Assembly: GCF_013488225.1 (NCBI RefSeq)
Contig: NZ_CP041238.1
Location: 1,637,501 to 1,701,500 of the forward strand
Direction of reading: 5' to 3'
From: Sinorhizobium mexicanum
GTDB taxonomy: Bacteria; Pseudomonadota; Alphaproteobacteria; Rhizobiales; Rhizobiaceae
Length of the DNA: 64,000 nucleotides
The position numbers and the translations under genes are program-made. Shown in pieces: positions 47,485-56,308 of this stretch (the first letter of the stretch is position 1; each line of letters starts with the position of its first letter). The notes beneath the pieces are model-generated. The model ran no database searches. It was not told where the DNA came from and was given only the letters and a program-made list of their open reading frames with translations.

Positions 47485-48144
47485 ATGAACTTCGAAGCAG
47501 CGCGCATTAAGATGGTCGACAATCAGGTTCGGACCACGGATGTGAACTCCCATTCGGTGCTGTCCGCCTTCCTTTCCGTTCCTCGCGAGGAGTTCGTGCC
47601 CGCCAAATTAAAGGAACTGGCCTATATCGATGCCGATATCGAACTCGTTGGCGGCGCCGAACCGCGCTACTTGATGGAGCCATCGCCGCTCGCGAAGCTG
47701 TTGCAGCTCGCCGGAATTTCCAAGTCCGATGTTGTGCTCGAGATTGGGTGCGGGACAGGTTATGCCTCCGCATTGCTATCTCTGATTGCCGGCTCTGTCG
47801 TCGCACTGGAGAGCGACGAGGGGCTGGCCGCTACAGCGACTGCGACGCTCGCGCGCCTTGGCTATGACAATATTGCGGTGGTGACGGGCGACCTTGCCGA
47901 AGGCTACGTCGCAGAATCTCCCTATGACGTGATTTTCATCAACGGTGCAGTGGAAACAATTCCGGCGGGCCTTTTCGGGCAACTGCGCGACGGCGGGCGC
48001 CTCGTGACGGTTGAAGGATTTAGTAACGCATCTCGTGCGAAAGTTTATGTGCGTGGATTCGGCAGGATCTCGGAACGGTCGGACTTCAACACGGCCGTCA
48101 AGCCTCTTCCCGGATTTCGCCGCGAGCGCACTTTTGTTTTCTGA
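47485..48144 (+). CDS. Protein-L-isoaspartate O-methyltransferase-like protein
   Basis: This 219-residue SAM-dependent methyltransferase of the Pcm family would repair L-isoaspartyl residues. It has MVDNQVRTTDVNSHSVLSAF near the start, the SAM motif VVLEIGCGTGYASALLSLIA, and DVIFINGAVETIPAGLFGQL. In family members the substrate loop usually carries DGxxG and a serine near 60. Here that region reads AEPRYLMEPSPLAKLLQLAG, typical of the alphaproteobacterial branch encoded next to tolC. The enzymatic role of that branch is not well tested. The start is ATG 47485. tolC follows after 279 bp. Confidence 0.88.
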   Translation: MNFEAARIKMVDNQVRTTDVNSHSVLSAFLSVPREEFVPAKLKELAYIDADIELVGGAEPRYLMEPSPLAKLLQLAGISKSDVVLEIGCGTGYASALLSLIAGSVVALESDEGLAATATATLARLGYDNIAVVTGDLAEGYVAESPYDVIFINGAVETIPAGLFGQLRDGGRLVTVEGFSNASRAKVYVRGFGRISERSDFNTAVKPLPGFRRERTFVF

Positions 48145-48198
48145 GGCACCTCATATTGGTGACACTCAGCATAGAAGCGTTGTTACCAAAATCGCAAT

Positions 48199-48214
48199 GT
48201 TGCCAATTGGCAAC
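48199..48214. promoter_or_regulatory. 16-bp perfect palindrome upstream of tolC
   Basis: GTTGCCAATTGGCAAC is a perfect 16-bp palindrome about 210 bp before the tolC start, in an otherwise quiet 279-bp gap. It has no terminator-like loop. It is a plausible operator for a dimeric regulator of tolC (inference). Confidence 0.5.
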
Positions 48215-48423
48215 GTATCCTCTGTTTCTTTTTGAAATGGCTGCCGAGAGCGTCAGTGGACAGTTGTCGCAAGACCGAATCCGGGTTTCAAAGAGCACAG
48301 GGGTAGTGATTTGCTCGCCGATGGGTGCACGAGCATGTCGCCACGATAGTTTTGCAGGTCGCCCGAAGCGGACTTGCTGGTAATTGCGGGGCGGCGCAGC
48401 TGCCTCGGCTGATCGGAGGGAAG

Positions 48424-49797
48424 ATGGTGTCGATTGTCCGCAAAGCAGCCTTGTGGGCGGCTGTCTCGACCAGTGTGCTGATCGCGCCGCATGCGGCGCT
48501 GGCAGAGACGATCGCCGGCGCAATGGCGAAGGCCTATGCGAACAACCCGGATCTCAATGCCGCACGCGCTGGCCTTCGCGCCACCGATGAAGGGGTTCCG
48601 ATCGCCAAATCTGGCTTCCGGCCGCAGGTCTCGGCGGCCGCTACCGGTACATTGACTCGTGTCGACGGTGAGAGGCCTGGTCTTGGTGGCGACTTTCATA
48701 GTGGCCAAGTCGGCATTAGCATCACTCAGATGATTTTCGATGGGTTTCAGACGCTGAACAACGTCAGGGCCGCCGAATCGAATGTCTTTTCGAGCCGCGA
48801 AACGTTGAAGGCCAATGAAATCCAGATCCTTCTCGCTGCAGCGCAGGCCTATGCGAATATCGCTCGCGATCAGCAGGTTGTTTCGATCCGCAGGCAGAAC
48901 CTGGCGTTCCTGAGAGAGCAGCTGAATGCCTCGCAAGCGCGCCTCGAGGTGGGTGAAGGAACGCGCACGGATGTGAGCCAGGCCGAGGCGGAACTCGCCA
49001 ACGCGCAGTCCTTGCTGGTCAGCGCGATCGCCCAGCTCAAGCAGAGCGAAGCGGTCTACGTGCAGATTGTCGGCGCGGCTCCCACGGGAATCAGGCAGCC
49101 GGCGCCGGCCAACAAGAGCATGCCGAGATCCCTCGATCAGGCGGTGGCTACGGGCTTGCGGGAAAATCCGCAGATTCTGGCCGCGCAGTATGCTGTCGAT
49201 TCGGCAGGCTTCCAGGTGAAGTCGGCCGAAGGCACGATGCTGCCCGGCGTCGTGCTGCAGGGAGCGGTGACGCGTAATACCGGCAATGTCGGCAATGGAT
49301 TGGACGACACCACCGCAAGTGTGACGGCGCGGTTGGAAGTGCCGATCTATCAGGGCGGTGCTGAATACGGACAGATACGCCAGGCCAAGGAAATCCTGGG
49401 TCAGCAGCGAATCCTCGTCGACTCTGCGCGTGCCTCGGTTCAGCAGACCGTGGTCTCGGCCTATGCTCAGCTTGATTCCGCTCTCGCGCGAATCACCGCA
49501 AGCAGGTCGCAGATTTCGGCCGCCAACCTGGCTCTTGAGGGCGTTATCGAAGAGCGAAAGGTGGGCCAGCGCACCACGCTCGACGTCCTCGACTCGCAAC
49601 AGGACGTTCTCGACGCGCAGGAGTCGCTCGCCGCAGCGCAGCGCGATGCCGTCGTGGCGAGCTATTCGCTGCTCGCGGCTATGGGCCGGCTGACCGTCAA
49701 GACTCAAGGCCTCGCGGTTGCGGAATATCGCTCGGAAGAGCACTACGAAGCCGTCAAGGACAAGTGGTTCGGCCTGCGGACCGTCGACGGCCGCTGA
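48424..49797 (+). CDS. tolC: TolC family outer membrane efflux protein
   Basis: This 457-residue outer-membrane channel is for type I secretion and RND or MFS efflux. A signal peptide (about 27 residues, ending in APHAALA) is followed by ETIAGAMAKAYANNPDLNAA, the standard TolC opening. Two internal repeats of the OEP family show as long helices (QILLAAAQAYANIARDQQVV, then ARASVQQTVVSAYAQLDSAL). The start ATG 48424 lies after CGGAGGG. In S. meliloti TolC exports exopolysaccharide-related proteins and antimicrobials and is needed for symbiosis. It probably has its own promoter near the palindrome at 48199. Confidence 0.94.
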   Translation: MVSIVRKAALWAAVSTSVLIAPHAALAETIAGAMAKAYANNPDLNAARAGLRATDEGVPIAKSGFRPQVSAAATGTLTRVDGERPGLGGDFHSGQVGISITQMIFDGFQTLNNVRAAESNVFSSRETLKANEIQILLAAAQAYANIARDQQVVSIRRQNLAFLREQLNASQARLEVGEGTRTDVSQAEAELANAQSLLVSAIAQLKQSEAVYVQIVGAAPTGIRQPAPANKSMPRSLDQAVATGLRENPQILAAQYAVDSAGFQVKSAEGTMLPGVVLQGAVTRNTGNVGNGLDDTTASVTARLEVPIYQGGAEYGQIRQAKEILGQQRILVDSARASVQQTVVSAYAQLDSALARITASRSQISAANLALEGVIEERKVGQRTTLDVLDSQQDVLDAQESLAAAQRDAVVASYSLLAAMGRLTVKTQGLAVAEYRSEEHYEAVKDKWFGLRTVDGR

Positions 49798-49807
49798 CCG
49801 CATGAAC

Positions 49808-49917
49808 TATAGCGTCCCTTGTGCGTCTTATCAGACGCGCAAGGGACGCTATACCACTTTGAATTGCTGCATGTTTTTATCCCTAATCGGCTACGATTTA
49901 AGGGAACATGCAGCAGG
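49808..49917. repeat. RIME-like intergenic repeat, copy 9 (both modules intact)
   Basis: The clearest copy. AGCGTCCCTTGTGCGTC / GACGCGCAAGGGACGCT forms a 17-bp stem with one G-U pair and a TTATCA loop. It is joined by ATACCACTTTGAATTGCTGC to a second stem TGCATGTTTTTATCCCT / AGGGAACATGCA with AATCGGCTACGATT between. It begins 11 bp after the tolC stop codon and may also end that transcript. Confidence 0.88.
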
Positions 49918-50077
49918 CGGGGCAGACGGCATCTGCCCCAAAAAACAAATCTGTGCAAGAGTCTCCATGGTTGATTCGTGACGTTTGTTTCGTCCGCGAA
50001 CTCACCTAAGGTCTGTTTGAAATCGGCACACGGACGCTTTTGAAGCCCGTGCTTGGCCGCACCAAACGAGGATGGAA

Positions 50078-50878
50078 ATGGCACAGCTCAATGTCGCGCG
50101 TGAACCTTCGATGGACGAGATTCTGGCGTCCATTCGCAAGATCATCGAGAACAACGAGCCTGGGCAGATGGGATCCTCTGTCAGGCAGGAGTTCGAAGAC
50201 GAAGCCGATGACGACATCGAACTGACAATCGACTCGGAAATCGAGGCCGCCGCGTTCGGTGCATCCGAAGAGCCTCGTCCTTCATCAAAGATGCAGCCCT
50301 ACGTGTCCACGGCCGATGCAACCGGCAATACGGCAGAAACCCAGGCTTCGCCGCAGCCGCCGCTTTCGCTTGCTGACGTCGCGGCAAGGGTAAGAGCCGC
50401 CTCCGAACGTCACGCGGTGAACTATGCTTCAAAGGATCACGTCGGCCCGGCCCCTGCGCCTCCGGTGCAGGACAATCCGGTAATTACCTCGCGAATGGCG
50501 GCGGTCTCTTCGCCTGCGACTCCGCTAAACGTGAGCGTGAGGAAAGCGGAAGACGAGCCGGTCGGGGATGTTTCCGTAGAACGGACGGTTGCCGAGCCCA
50601 GCACGTCGTCAATGGCGACCGTTCGGGAGGAGGTGGCCGACACCGAAGAGACGCCGCTGAGCGCGATTGTGTCTCCGGCGGTCAGCCGCCAGGTGGCGCG
50701 CTCATTCGAAGACCTTGCCCATGCCGTCGAGCAGGGACCCAGGCGTTCCTTCGACGAGATTGCGGAAGCGATGCTTCGGCCAATGCTGCAGGAATGGCTG
50801 GATGATAATCTGCCAACCTTGGTCGAGCGTTTGGTGCGCGAGGAAATCGAACGCGTCGCGCGCGGTCCTCGTCGCTGA
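50078..50878 (+). CDS. PopZ-like polar organising protein (DUF2497)
   Basis: This 266-residue protein has the PopZ layout: a short conserved N-terminal helix (EPSMDEILASIRKIIENNEP), a long acidic and proline/alanine-rich disordered middle, and a conserved C-terminal helical region. The latter reads FDEIAEAMLRPMLQEWLDDN followed by LPTLVERLVREEIERVARG. PopZ self-assembles at cell poles and tethers the chromosome. In Agrobacterium and Sinorhizobium it marks the growing pole. The start at ATG 50078 is preferred over 50072 because it is better spaced from GAGGA. It lies between tolC and valS as in related genomes. Confidence 0.87.
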   Translation: MAQLNVAREPSMDEILASIRKIIENNEPGQMGSSVRQEFEDEADDDIELTIDSEIEAAAFGASEEPRPSSKMQPYVSTADATGNTAETQASPQPPLSLADVAARVRAASERHAVNYASKDHVGPAPAPPVQDNPVITSRMAAVSSPATPLNVSVRKAEDEPVGDVSVERTVAEPSTSSMATVREEVADTEETPLSAIVSPAVSRQVARSFEDLAHAVEQGPRRSFDEIAEAMLRPMLQEWLDDNLPTLVERLVREEIERVARGPRR

Positions 50879-50897
50879 CGCGGGCTTCTGCGGAGAG

Positions 50898-51107
50898 CTA
50901 CTGCATAATTCCTTAATCGGAATCGATTTAAGGATAAAATAATGCAGCACTTCCAAGTGCTACAGCGACCTCAGCGCATCGGCCCGAAAATCGGAATCGA
51001 TTTTCGGAAAGAACGATGCGTAGATTCAAAGACTTACAGCGTCCTTTGTGCGTCCTGAAGGACGCACGGCGCTGTAGCGCGTCCATAGGACGCGCGGCGC
51101 TGTAAAG
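50898..51107. repeat. RIME-like intergenic repeat, copy 10 (tandem composite)
   Basis: The left part is the TGCATAATTCCTTAATCGGA...AATAATGCAGCA module. The right part has GCGCATCGGCCCGAAAATCGG...TTTTCGG, GATTCAAAGACTTACAGC, and two successive GGACGCACGGCGCTGTAG-type hairpins. The right part nearly duplicates copy 7. It fills most of the 334-bp popZ-valS gap, with the valS promoter after it. Confidence 0.85.
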
Positions 51108-51146
51108 TCGCGGGCGTAATCGCTTGCGGCTTTTTTGCCGTTTGTG

Positions 51147-51175
51147 TTGACTTGCGCCGGGCCTTCCGGTTTACA
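51147..51175 (+). promoter_or_regulatory. Candidate sigma-70 promoter of valS
   Basis: TTGACT (51147-51152), a 17-base spacer and TTTACA (51170-51175) lie 38 bp before the valS ATG and just outside the repeat. Confidence 0.5.
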
Positions 51176-51212
51176 AAACGCTGACATCAATCTCCAATAA
51201 ACTGGCCGAAAA

Positions 51213-54056
51213 ATGCTTGATAAGACCTACGATTCCGCAGCCGTCGACCCGCGTATCGCCAAGAAGTGGGACGAAGAAAACGCGTTTCGTGCTGGCGCCG
51301 GCGCAAAGCCCGGGGCCGATAGCTTCTGCATTGTGATTCCGCCGCCGAACGTGACGGGCTCGTTGCATATGGGCCATGCGCTGAACAACACGCTGCAGGA
51401 CATCATGGTGCGTTTCGAGCGTATGCGCGGCAAGGATGTGCTCTGGCAGCCGGGCATGGATCACGCCGGCATCGCCACACAGATGGTCGTCGAGCGTCAG
51501 CTCGCGCAGAGAAAACTGCCCGGTCGGCGTGAGATGGGGCGTGAAGCGTTCGTCGAAAAGGTTTGGGAGTGGAAGGCCGAATCCGGTGGTCTGATCTTCA
51601 ACCAGTTGAAGCGGCTGGGGGCGTCGTGCGACTGGTCGCGCGAACGCTTTACAATGGACGACGGCTTGTCCGAGGCCGTGATCGAGGTCTTTGTCAGCCT
51701 CTATAAGGAAGGTCTGATCTACCGCGACAAACGCCTCGTCAACTGGGACCCGAAGCTGCAGACGGCGATCTCGGATATCGAAGTCGAGCAGGTCGAGGTC
51801 AATGGCCATCTCTGGCATCTACGGTATCCGCTGGAAGAGGGCGTTACATACCAGCATCCCGTGGCCTTCGATGAAGACGGCAACGCGACGGAATGGGAGG
51901 CCCGCGACTATCTCGTCGTTGCCACCACGCGTCCGGAGACGATGCTCGGCGATACCGGCGTTGCGGTCCATCCGGATGACGTCCGCTACAAGGGTATTGT
52001 CGGCAAGCACGTGATCCTGCCAATCGTCGGGCGGCGGATTCCGATCGTGGCCGATGAATACCCCGATCCGGCGACGGGCACCGGTGCCGTCAAGATGACG
52101 CCGGCCCACGACTTCAACGACTTCGACGTCGGCAAGCGGAGAGGACTTCGCCAGGTCAATGTCCTGACTGCGGACGGGCGGATCACGATCAAGAATAACG
52201 AGGACTTCCTTGAAGACCTCGATCACCCGGCTGCGCTTCACGGCGCCTGGGATCAACTCGAAGGCAAGGACCGTTTCGAGGCTCGCAAGCTGATCGTCGA
52301 GATCCTCGACGAGGCGGGGCTTGTCGATCACATCGAGCCGCACAGGCACACCGTGCCGCATGGTGACCGCGGCGGGGTACCGATCGAGCCCCGGCTGACC
52401 GAGCAATGGTATGTCGATGCCAAGACCTTGGCCAAGCCCGCGATTGCCGCGGTCAGGGAAGGCCGGACCAACTTCGTTCCGAAGAACTGGGAAAAGACCT
52501 ACTTCGAATGGATGGAGAACATCCAGCCCTGGTGCATTTCGCGCCAGCTCTGGTGGGGGCACCAGATACCCGCGTGGTACGGTCCCGACGGCCAGATCTT
52601 CGTGGAGAAGACCGAGGAAGAGGCGCTGCACGCCGCGATCCAGCACTACATCGCGCATGAAGGGCCGATGAAGGCCTATGTCGAAGACCTTCTCGAAAAC
52701 TTCAAGCCAGGCGAAATCCTGACGCGCGACGAGGACGTGCTGGACACTTGGTTCTCGTCCGCCCTCTGGCCGTTCTCAACGCTCGGATGGCCGAACGAAA
52801 CGCCGGAACTCGAAAGATACTACCAGACGGATGTTCTGGTGACCGGCTTTGACATCATCTTCTTCTGGGTCGCCCGTATGATGATGATGGGCCTTCATTT
52901 CATGAAGGACGCCGACGGCACGCCGGTCGAGCCGTTCCACACCGTTTACGTCCACGCGCTCGTTCGCGACAAGAACGGCCAGAAGATGTCGAAGTCGAAA
53001 GGTAACGTCATCGACCCATTGGAACTGATGGACGAATACGGCGCCGACGCGCTGCGCTTCACCCTGGCGATCATGGCGGCGCAGGGGCGCGACGTGAAAC
53101 TCGACCCGGCCCGCATTGCCGGCTACCGCAACTTCGGCACCAAGCTCTGGAATGCGACGCGCTTCGCCGAGATGAATGGCGTGACGAACAGCGAAGGATT
53201 CATTCCCGAAGCCACGTCGCTGACCATCAACCGCTGGATTCTGACCGAGCTTTCGCGAACGATCCGCGACGTAACGGAGGCGATCGACGGGTACCGCTTC
53301 AACGAAGCGGCCGGCGGTCTCTATCGCTTTGTCTGGAACCAGTTCTGCGACTGGTACCTCGAACTCTTGAAGCCCGTTTTCAACGGCGAAGACCAAGAGG
53401 CCAAGCGCGAGTCTCAGGCCTGCGTCGCTTACGTGCTGGACGAGACCTACAAGCTCTTGCATCCGTTCATGCCGTTCATGACGGAGGAGCTTTGGGAGAA
53501 GACCGCTGGTCCCGGACGCGAGCGTGATACGCTGCTGTGTCACGCGGAATGGCCGTCAGCCTTCTACGCGGATGATGCTGCCGCAGACGAAATCAACTGG
53601 TTGATCGATCTCGTCTCGGGCATTCGCTCGGTGCGCGCCGAAATGAATGTTCCCCCGGCAGCGACGGCGCCACTCGTGATCGTCGGTGCAAATGGGCTGA
53701 CCAGCGAGCGCCTTGACCGGCATGCCTCGGCGATAAAGCGCCTTGCGAGAGTGGAGAGCATCGAGCATGCGGCGGTGGCGCCGCGCGGCAGCGCCCAGAT
53801 CGTCATCGCCGAAGCGACAGCCTGCCTTCCGCTCGGCAGCCTTATCGACCTTTCAGCAGAGAAGATCCGGCTCGAGAAGGCAATCGCCAAGGTTGAGGTC
53901 GAGCGTGAGAGAATTCTCGGTAAGCTCGCCAACGAGAAGTTCGTCGCCAACGCGAAGGCCGAGTTGGTCGAGGCAGAGCGCGAAAGGCTCGTGGAACTGG
54001 ACCTGCAGAAGGATTCGCTTGGGGTCGCCCTCAGCCGCGTGTCGGAAGCGGGTTGA
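51213..54056 (+). CDS. valS: Valyl-tRNA synthetase
   Basis: This 947-residue class I aminoacyl-tRNA synthetase charges tRNA-Val and edits misactivated threonine. It has the HIGH motif as HMGH (52-55, in PPPNVTGSLHMGHALN) and KMSKS at 591-595 (GQKMSKSKGNVIDPLELMDE). The CP1 editing domain contains TTRPETMLGDTGVAVHPDD. The C-terminal coiled coil is visible (EKIRLEKAIAKVEVERERI). The length is standard. It appears monocistronic with its own promoter, and no T-box leader is seen, as expected for a proteobacterium. Confidence 0.97.
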   Translation: MLDKTYDSAAVDPRIAKKWDEENAFRAGAGAKPGADSFCIVIPPPNVTGSLHMGHALNNTLQDIMVRFERMRGKDVLWQPGMDHAGIATQMVVERQLAQRKLPGRREMGREAFVEKVWEWKAESGGLIFNQLKRLGASCDWSRERFTMDDGLSEAVIEVFVSLYKEGLIYRDKRLVNWDPKLQTAISDIEVEQVEVNGHLWHLRYPLEEGVTYQHPVAFDEDGNATEWEARDYLVVATTRPETMLGDTGVAVHPDDVRYKGIVGKHVILPIVGRRIPIVADEYPDPATGTGAVKMTPAHDFNDFDVGKRRGLRQVNVLTADGRITIKNNEDFLEDLDHPAALHGAWDQLEGKDRFEARKLIVEILDEAGLVDHIEPHRHTVPHGDRGGVPIEPRLTEQWYVDAKTLAKPAIAAVREGRTNFVPKNWEKTYFEWMENIQPWCISRQLWWGHQIPAWYGPDGQIFVEKTEEEALHAAIQHYIAHEGPMKAYVEDLLENFKPGEILTRDEDVLDTWFSSALWPFSTLGWPNETPELERYYQTDVLVTGFDIIFFWVARMMMMGLHFMKDADGTPVEPFHTVYVHALVRDKNGQKMSKSKGNVIDPLELMDEYGADALRFTLAIMAAQGRDVKLDPARIAGYRNFGTKLWNATRFAEMNGVTNSEGFIPEATSLTINRWILTELSRTIRDVTEAIDGYRFNEAAGGLYRFVWNQFCDWYLELLKPVFNGEDQEAKRESQACVAYVLDETYKLLHPFMPFMTEELWEKTAGPGRERDTLLCHAEWPSAFYADDAAADEINWLIDLVSGIRSVRAEMNVPPAATAPLVIVGANGLTSERLDRHASAIKRLARVESIEHAAVAPRGSAQIVIAEATACLPLGSLIDLSAEKIRLEKAIAKVEVERERILGKLANEKFVANAKAELVEAERERLVELDLQKDSLGVALSRVSEAG

Positions 54057-54539
54057 GGCGACAGGCCGACGCATTCCTTCCGGAATCGCGGCGCTTCGGT
54101 CCGAATACTTGGAACAAGTTGCAATCCGCGGTAGAAATATCGCGGATTTTCTATTCTGCACCCAGGATAATTCGAATCAGACGTCGATCCGACGCGATTG
54201 AGCGCGGCAATACACGCCTTAGTTTTATTGACTGCCTGCCCAAAGATGCTTGCGCCTTAACGGCGCAAAAACCGAAATTGTTGTTCCGCAGTCACACCTC
54301 GCCGTAGAAGTGGAATATTTTTTTCAACTATACGGAATGATTGGTCCTCCTTGGAAAACCGTTCCCCAATTCCGGAATTGTGTCTAGATCATGGAATTCT
54401 TACGTAAATCTGATGGTCTATCCGCCGGCTAATCCCACGAGTCCGCGGTTTGCCATTTCACGCAATCGTGAGGATACTCCCGGCCAAGCGCGACAGGAGC
54501 TGGATTGTCGCACGCTGAAAGTGCAGGGGGAGGAGCTTA
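54057..54539. other. 483-bp non-coding region before fadL
   Basis: No gene is supported here. It contains an AT-rich stretch (about 54310-54345, AATATTTTTTTCAACTATAC) likely to hold promoter elements. No hairpin repeat copy is present, unlike most gaps of this size in the window. Confidence 0.5.
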
Positions 54540-55832
54540 ATGGCTCAAAATGGAATGAAGCAGGGCATTTTGGCGGTCGTCGCCGGAATGCTCGTGGTAT
54601 CGGCTGCGCACGCTGGGGGGCTTGAGCGCAGCGGTTACAATATCGATTTGTTGTTCGACCCGTCGGATTATGCTGCCGAAGCAACGGCGACCTACGTCAA
54701 TCCGCAGCGTGAACTGAAGAATGTCCGGGATACGGATACTGCGAATACAGATGTGCTTGGAGGCACGTTCGGCGGCGGCAACCTGAATGGCCGTCCGAAT
54801 GCTGCGGATGACACGGAAAGCTATTGGGCGCCCCGCATTGGCGTAAAGGCTGCTTTGGGTGACAGTATTGACTGTATGGCGGACTACTCGCAGCCTTGGG
54901 GCGCCCATACCAATCCCGGCAAGAATTGGGCCGGTGCCAATAACAACATCGAAACGAAAGTCGAAAGCGACAACTACGCAGCCACCTGCTCCTACAAATG
55001 GGAGATGGGGCCTGGCTACTTGCGCGTTATTGGCGGTGGCTTCTACCAGGAAGTGGGTGGCTTTAAAGAGCGGCTAGTGCAGGACTACACAGGCACACCG
55101 CTTAACGGCATATTCTCGGGCGTCGGGCGGCTTGAACTCGAGGATAGCGGGTGGGGTTGGCGAACGGGCGTAGCTTACGAAATACCTGAATACGCGATGC
55201 GCGCCAGTCTCGTTTACAACAGCGCCGTCGATCTGGATAACCTTTCCGGTTTCATTGACTTGCGGCAGTTGGGATTTTTTGTTCCCAATCCCGGCGGCGG
55301 CCCACCCATCCTGGCTACCGGCACTAAGTACGACGTCAGTGGCGCCGCTTCGATGCCGGATTCGCTGGAGCTCAAGGTCCAGTCCGGCATAGCACCCGGG
55401 TGGCTCGCATTCGGCTCCGTCAAGTGGACGGATTGGAGTCAATTGCAGGTTGTCAAATTCTGCCCCGCGACCGTAACCGCCGCGACACCCTGCACAAGCC
55501 TGGACCTCCTGTATCGGGACGGCTGGACAATCAGCGGCGGCATCGGCCACAAGTTCAACGATCAGTGGAGCGGGGCAGTCAGCCTAACCTGGGATCGAGG
55601 CACTAGCCACGGCTATGGTAGTCAGACAGATACCTGGCTGCTTGGTACCGGCGTTTCCTACACGCCGAACCAGAATGTCGAAGTACGCCTTGCCGGTAGT
55701 GTTGGGATCCTGACGAGCGGCAGTTCGGGACCGGTCACCTTTGACGGGCAAGTGATCGGCGACGACGTGACCTATGACTTCGACAATGATTTTGTCGGTG
55801 CGATCTCAACATCGCTAAAGGTTAGGTTCTGA
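54540..55832 (+). CDS. fadL: FadL/OmpP1-family outer membrane transport protein
   Basis: This 430-residue outer-membrane beta-barrel of the FadL family carries long-chain fatty acids and other hydrophobic molecules. A signal peptide of about 25 residues (ILAVVAGMLVVSAAHA) precedes the mature protein GGLERSGYNIDLLFDPSDYA. Family motifs are visible in FGSVKWTDWSQLQV and in the GHKFNDQWSGAVSLTWDRGT strand pair. The C-terminus STSLKVRF ends in Phe, as barrel proteins should. In S. meliloti a FadL homologue assists uptake of long-chain acyl-homoserine lactones. The start is ATG 54540 after GGGGGAGGAG. A 483-bp AT-richer leader precedes it. Confidence 0.9.
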   Translation: MAQNGMKQGILAVVAGMLVVSAAHAGGLERSGYNIDLLFDPSDYAAEATATYVNPQRELKNVRDTDTANTDVLGGTFGGGNLNGRPNAADDTESYWAPRIGVKAALGDSIDCMADYSQPWGAHTNPGKNWAGANNNIETKVESDNYAATCSYKWEMGPGYLRVIGGGFYQEVGGFKERLVQDYTGTPLNGIFSGVGRLELEDSGWGWRTGVAYEIPEYAMRASLVYNSAVDLDNLSGFIDLRQLGFFVPNPGGGPPILATGTKYDVSGAASMPDSLELKVQSGIAPGWLAFGSVKWTDWSQLQVVKFCPATVTAATPCTSLDLLYRDGWTISGGIGHKFNDQWSGAVSLTWDRGTSHGYGSQTDTWLLGTGVSYTPNQNVEVRLAGSVGILTSGSSGPVTFDGQVIGDDVTYDFDNDFVGAISTSLKVRF

Positions 55833-55853
55833 TCCCCTCGTCTGGGGTGTTTG

Positions 55854-55882
55854 AGGCCCGGTTTCCCCGGGCCTTCCTTTTA
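55854..55882 (+). terminator. Rho-independent terminator of fadL
   Basis: AGGCCCGG / CCGGGCCT stem (55854-55861 and 55867-55874) with a 5-base loop, followed by TCCTTTTATC, 22 bp after the stop codon. Confidence 0.8.
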
Positions 55883-56308
55883 TCGGGCGGCATATTTTCG
55901 GCTGACGGCACCATTTTATGAGCGTTCATGAATGTGACGATTCAGCAACACATTTGCTGCTATGGTTTGCTAGTATCGTGGCCGGTTCAACTATGTCCAT
56001 TTCCCGCCACAAAATGAGAGCAGCGATGATAGCCACAAATGTGCGATCGAGTGCAGTACCTGCGTTTTGAGGTGAATTGAGTTTGTGCGCTGTCAGGACA
56101 TCCCGTCGCAATTGGCATCAAACGCCTTGCCGATCCGTGATCGGCGTTGGGGGAGGAGATGCGCGGGAAAATTTAGCGACAGATACGCATGGTCTTAGCC
56201 TTGCCAAGGATCTGTGAGCACTCGAATGGCAAGCAACCGTGCACAGATTGATGTTTGCAGCGGTGGTGAGTTCGGCGTTGCCGGCTGGAACGGAAGAAAT
56301 TGATTGTG
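55883..56308. other. Non-coding region upstream of exoR
   Basis: Between the fadL terminator and exoR I support no gene. The region is AT-richer around 55920-56050 and probably holds the exoR promoter and regulator sites. ChvI is known to act on exoR in S. meliloti, but I could not assign a ChvI box by eye. Confidence 0.45.

Noticed and set aside
55926-56111. Minus-strand frame of 61 codons upstream of exoR
   Set aside because: It has weak composition and no start signal, and it lies in the AT-richer region expected to hold the exoR promoter.
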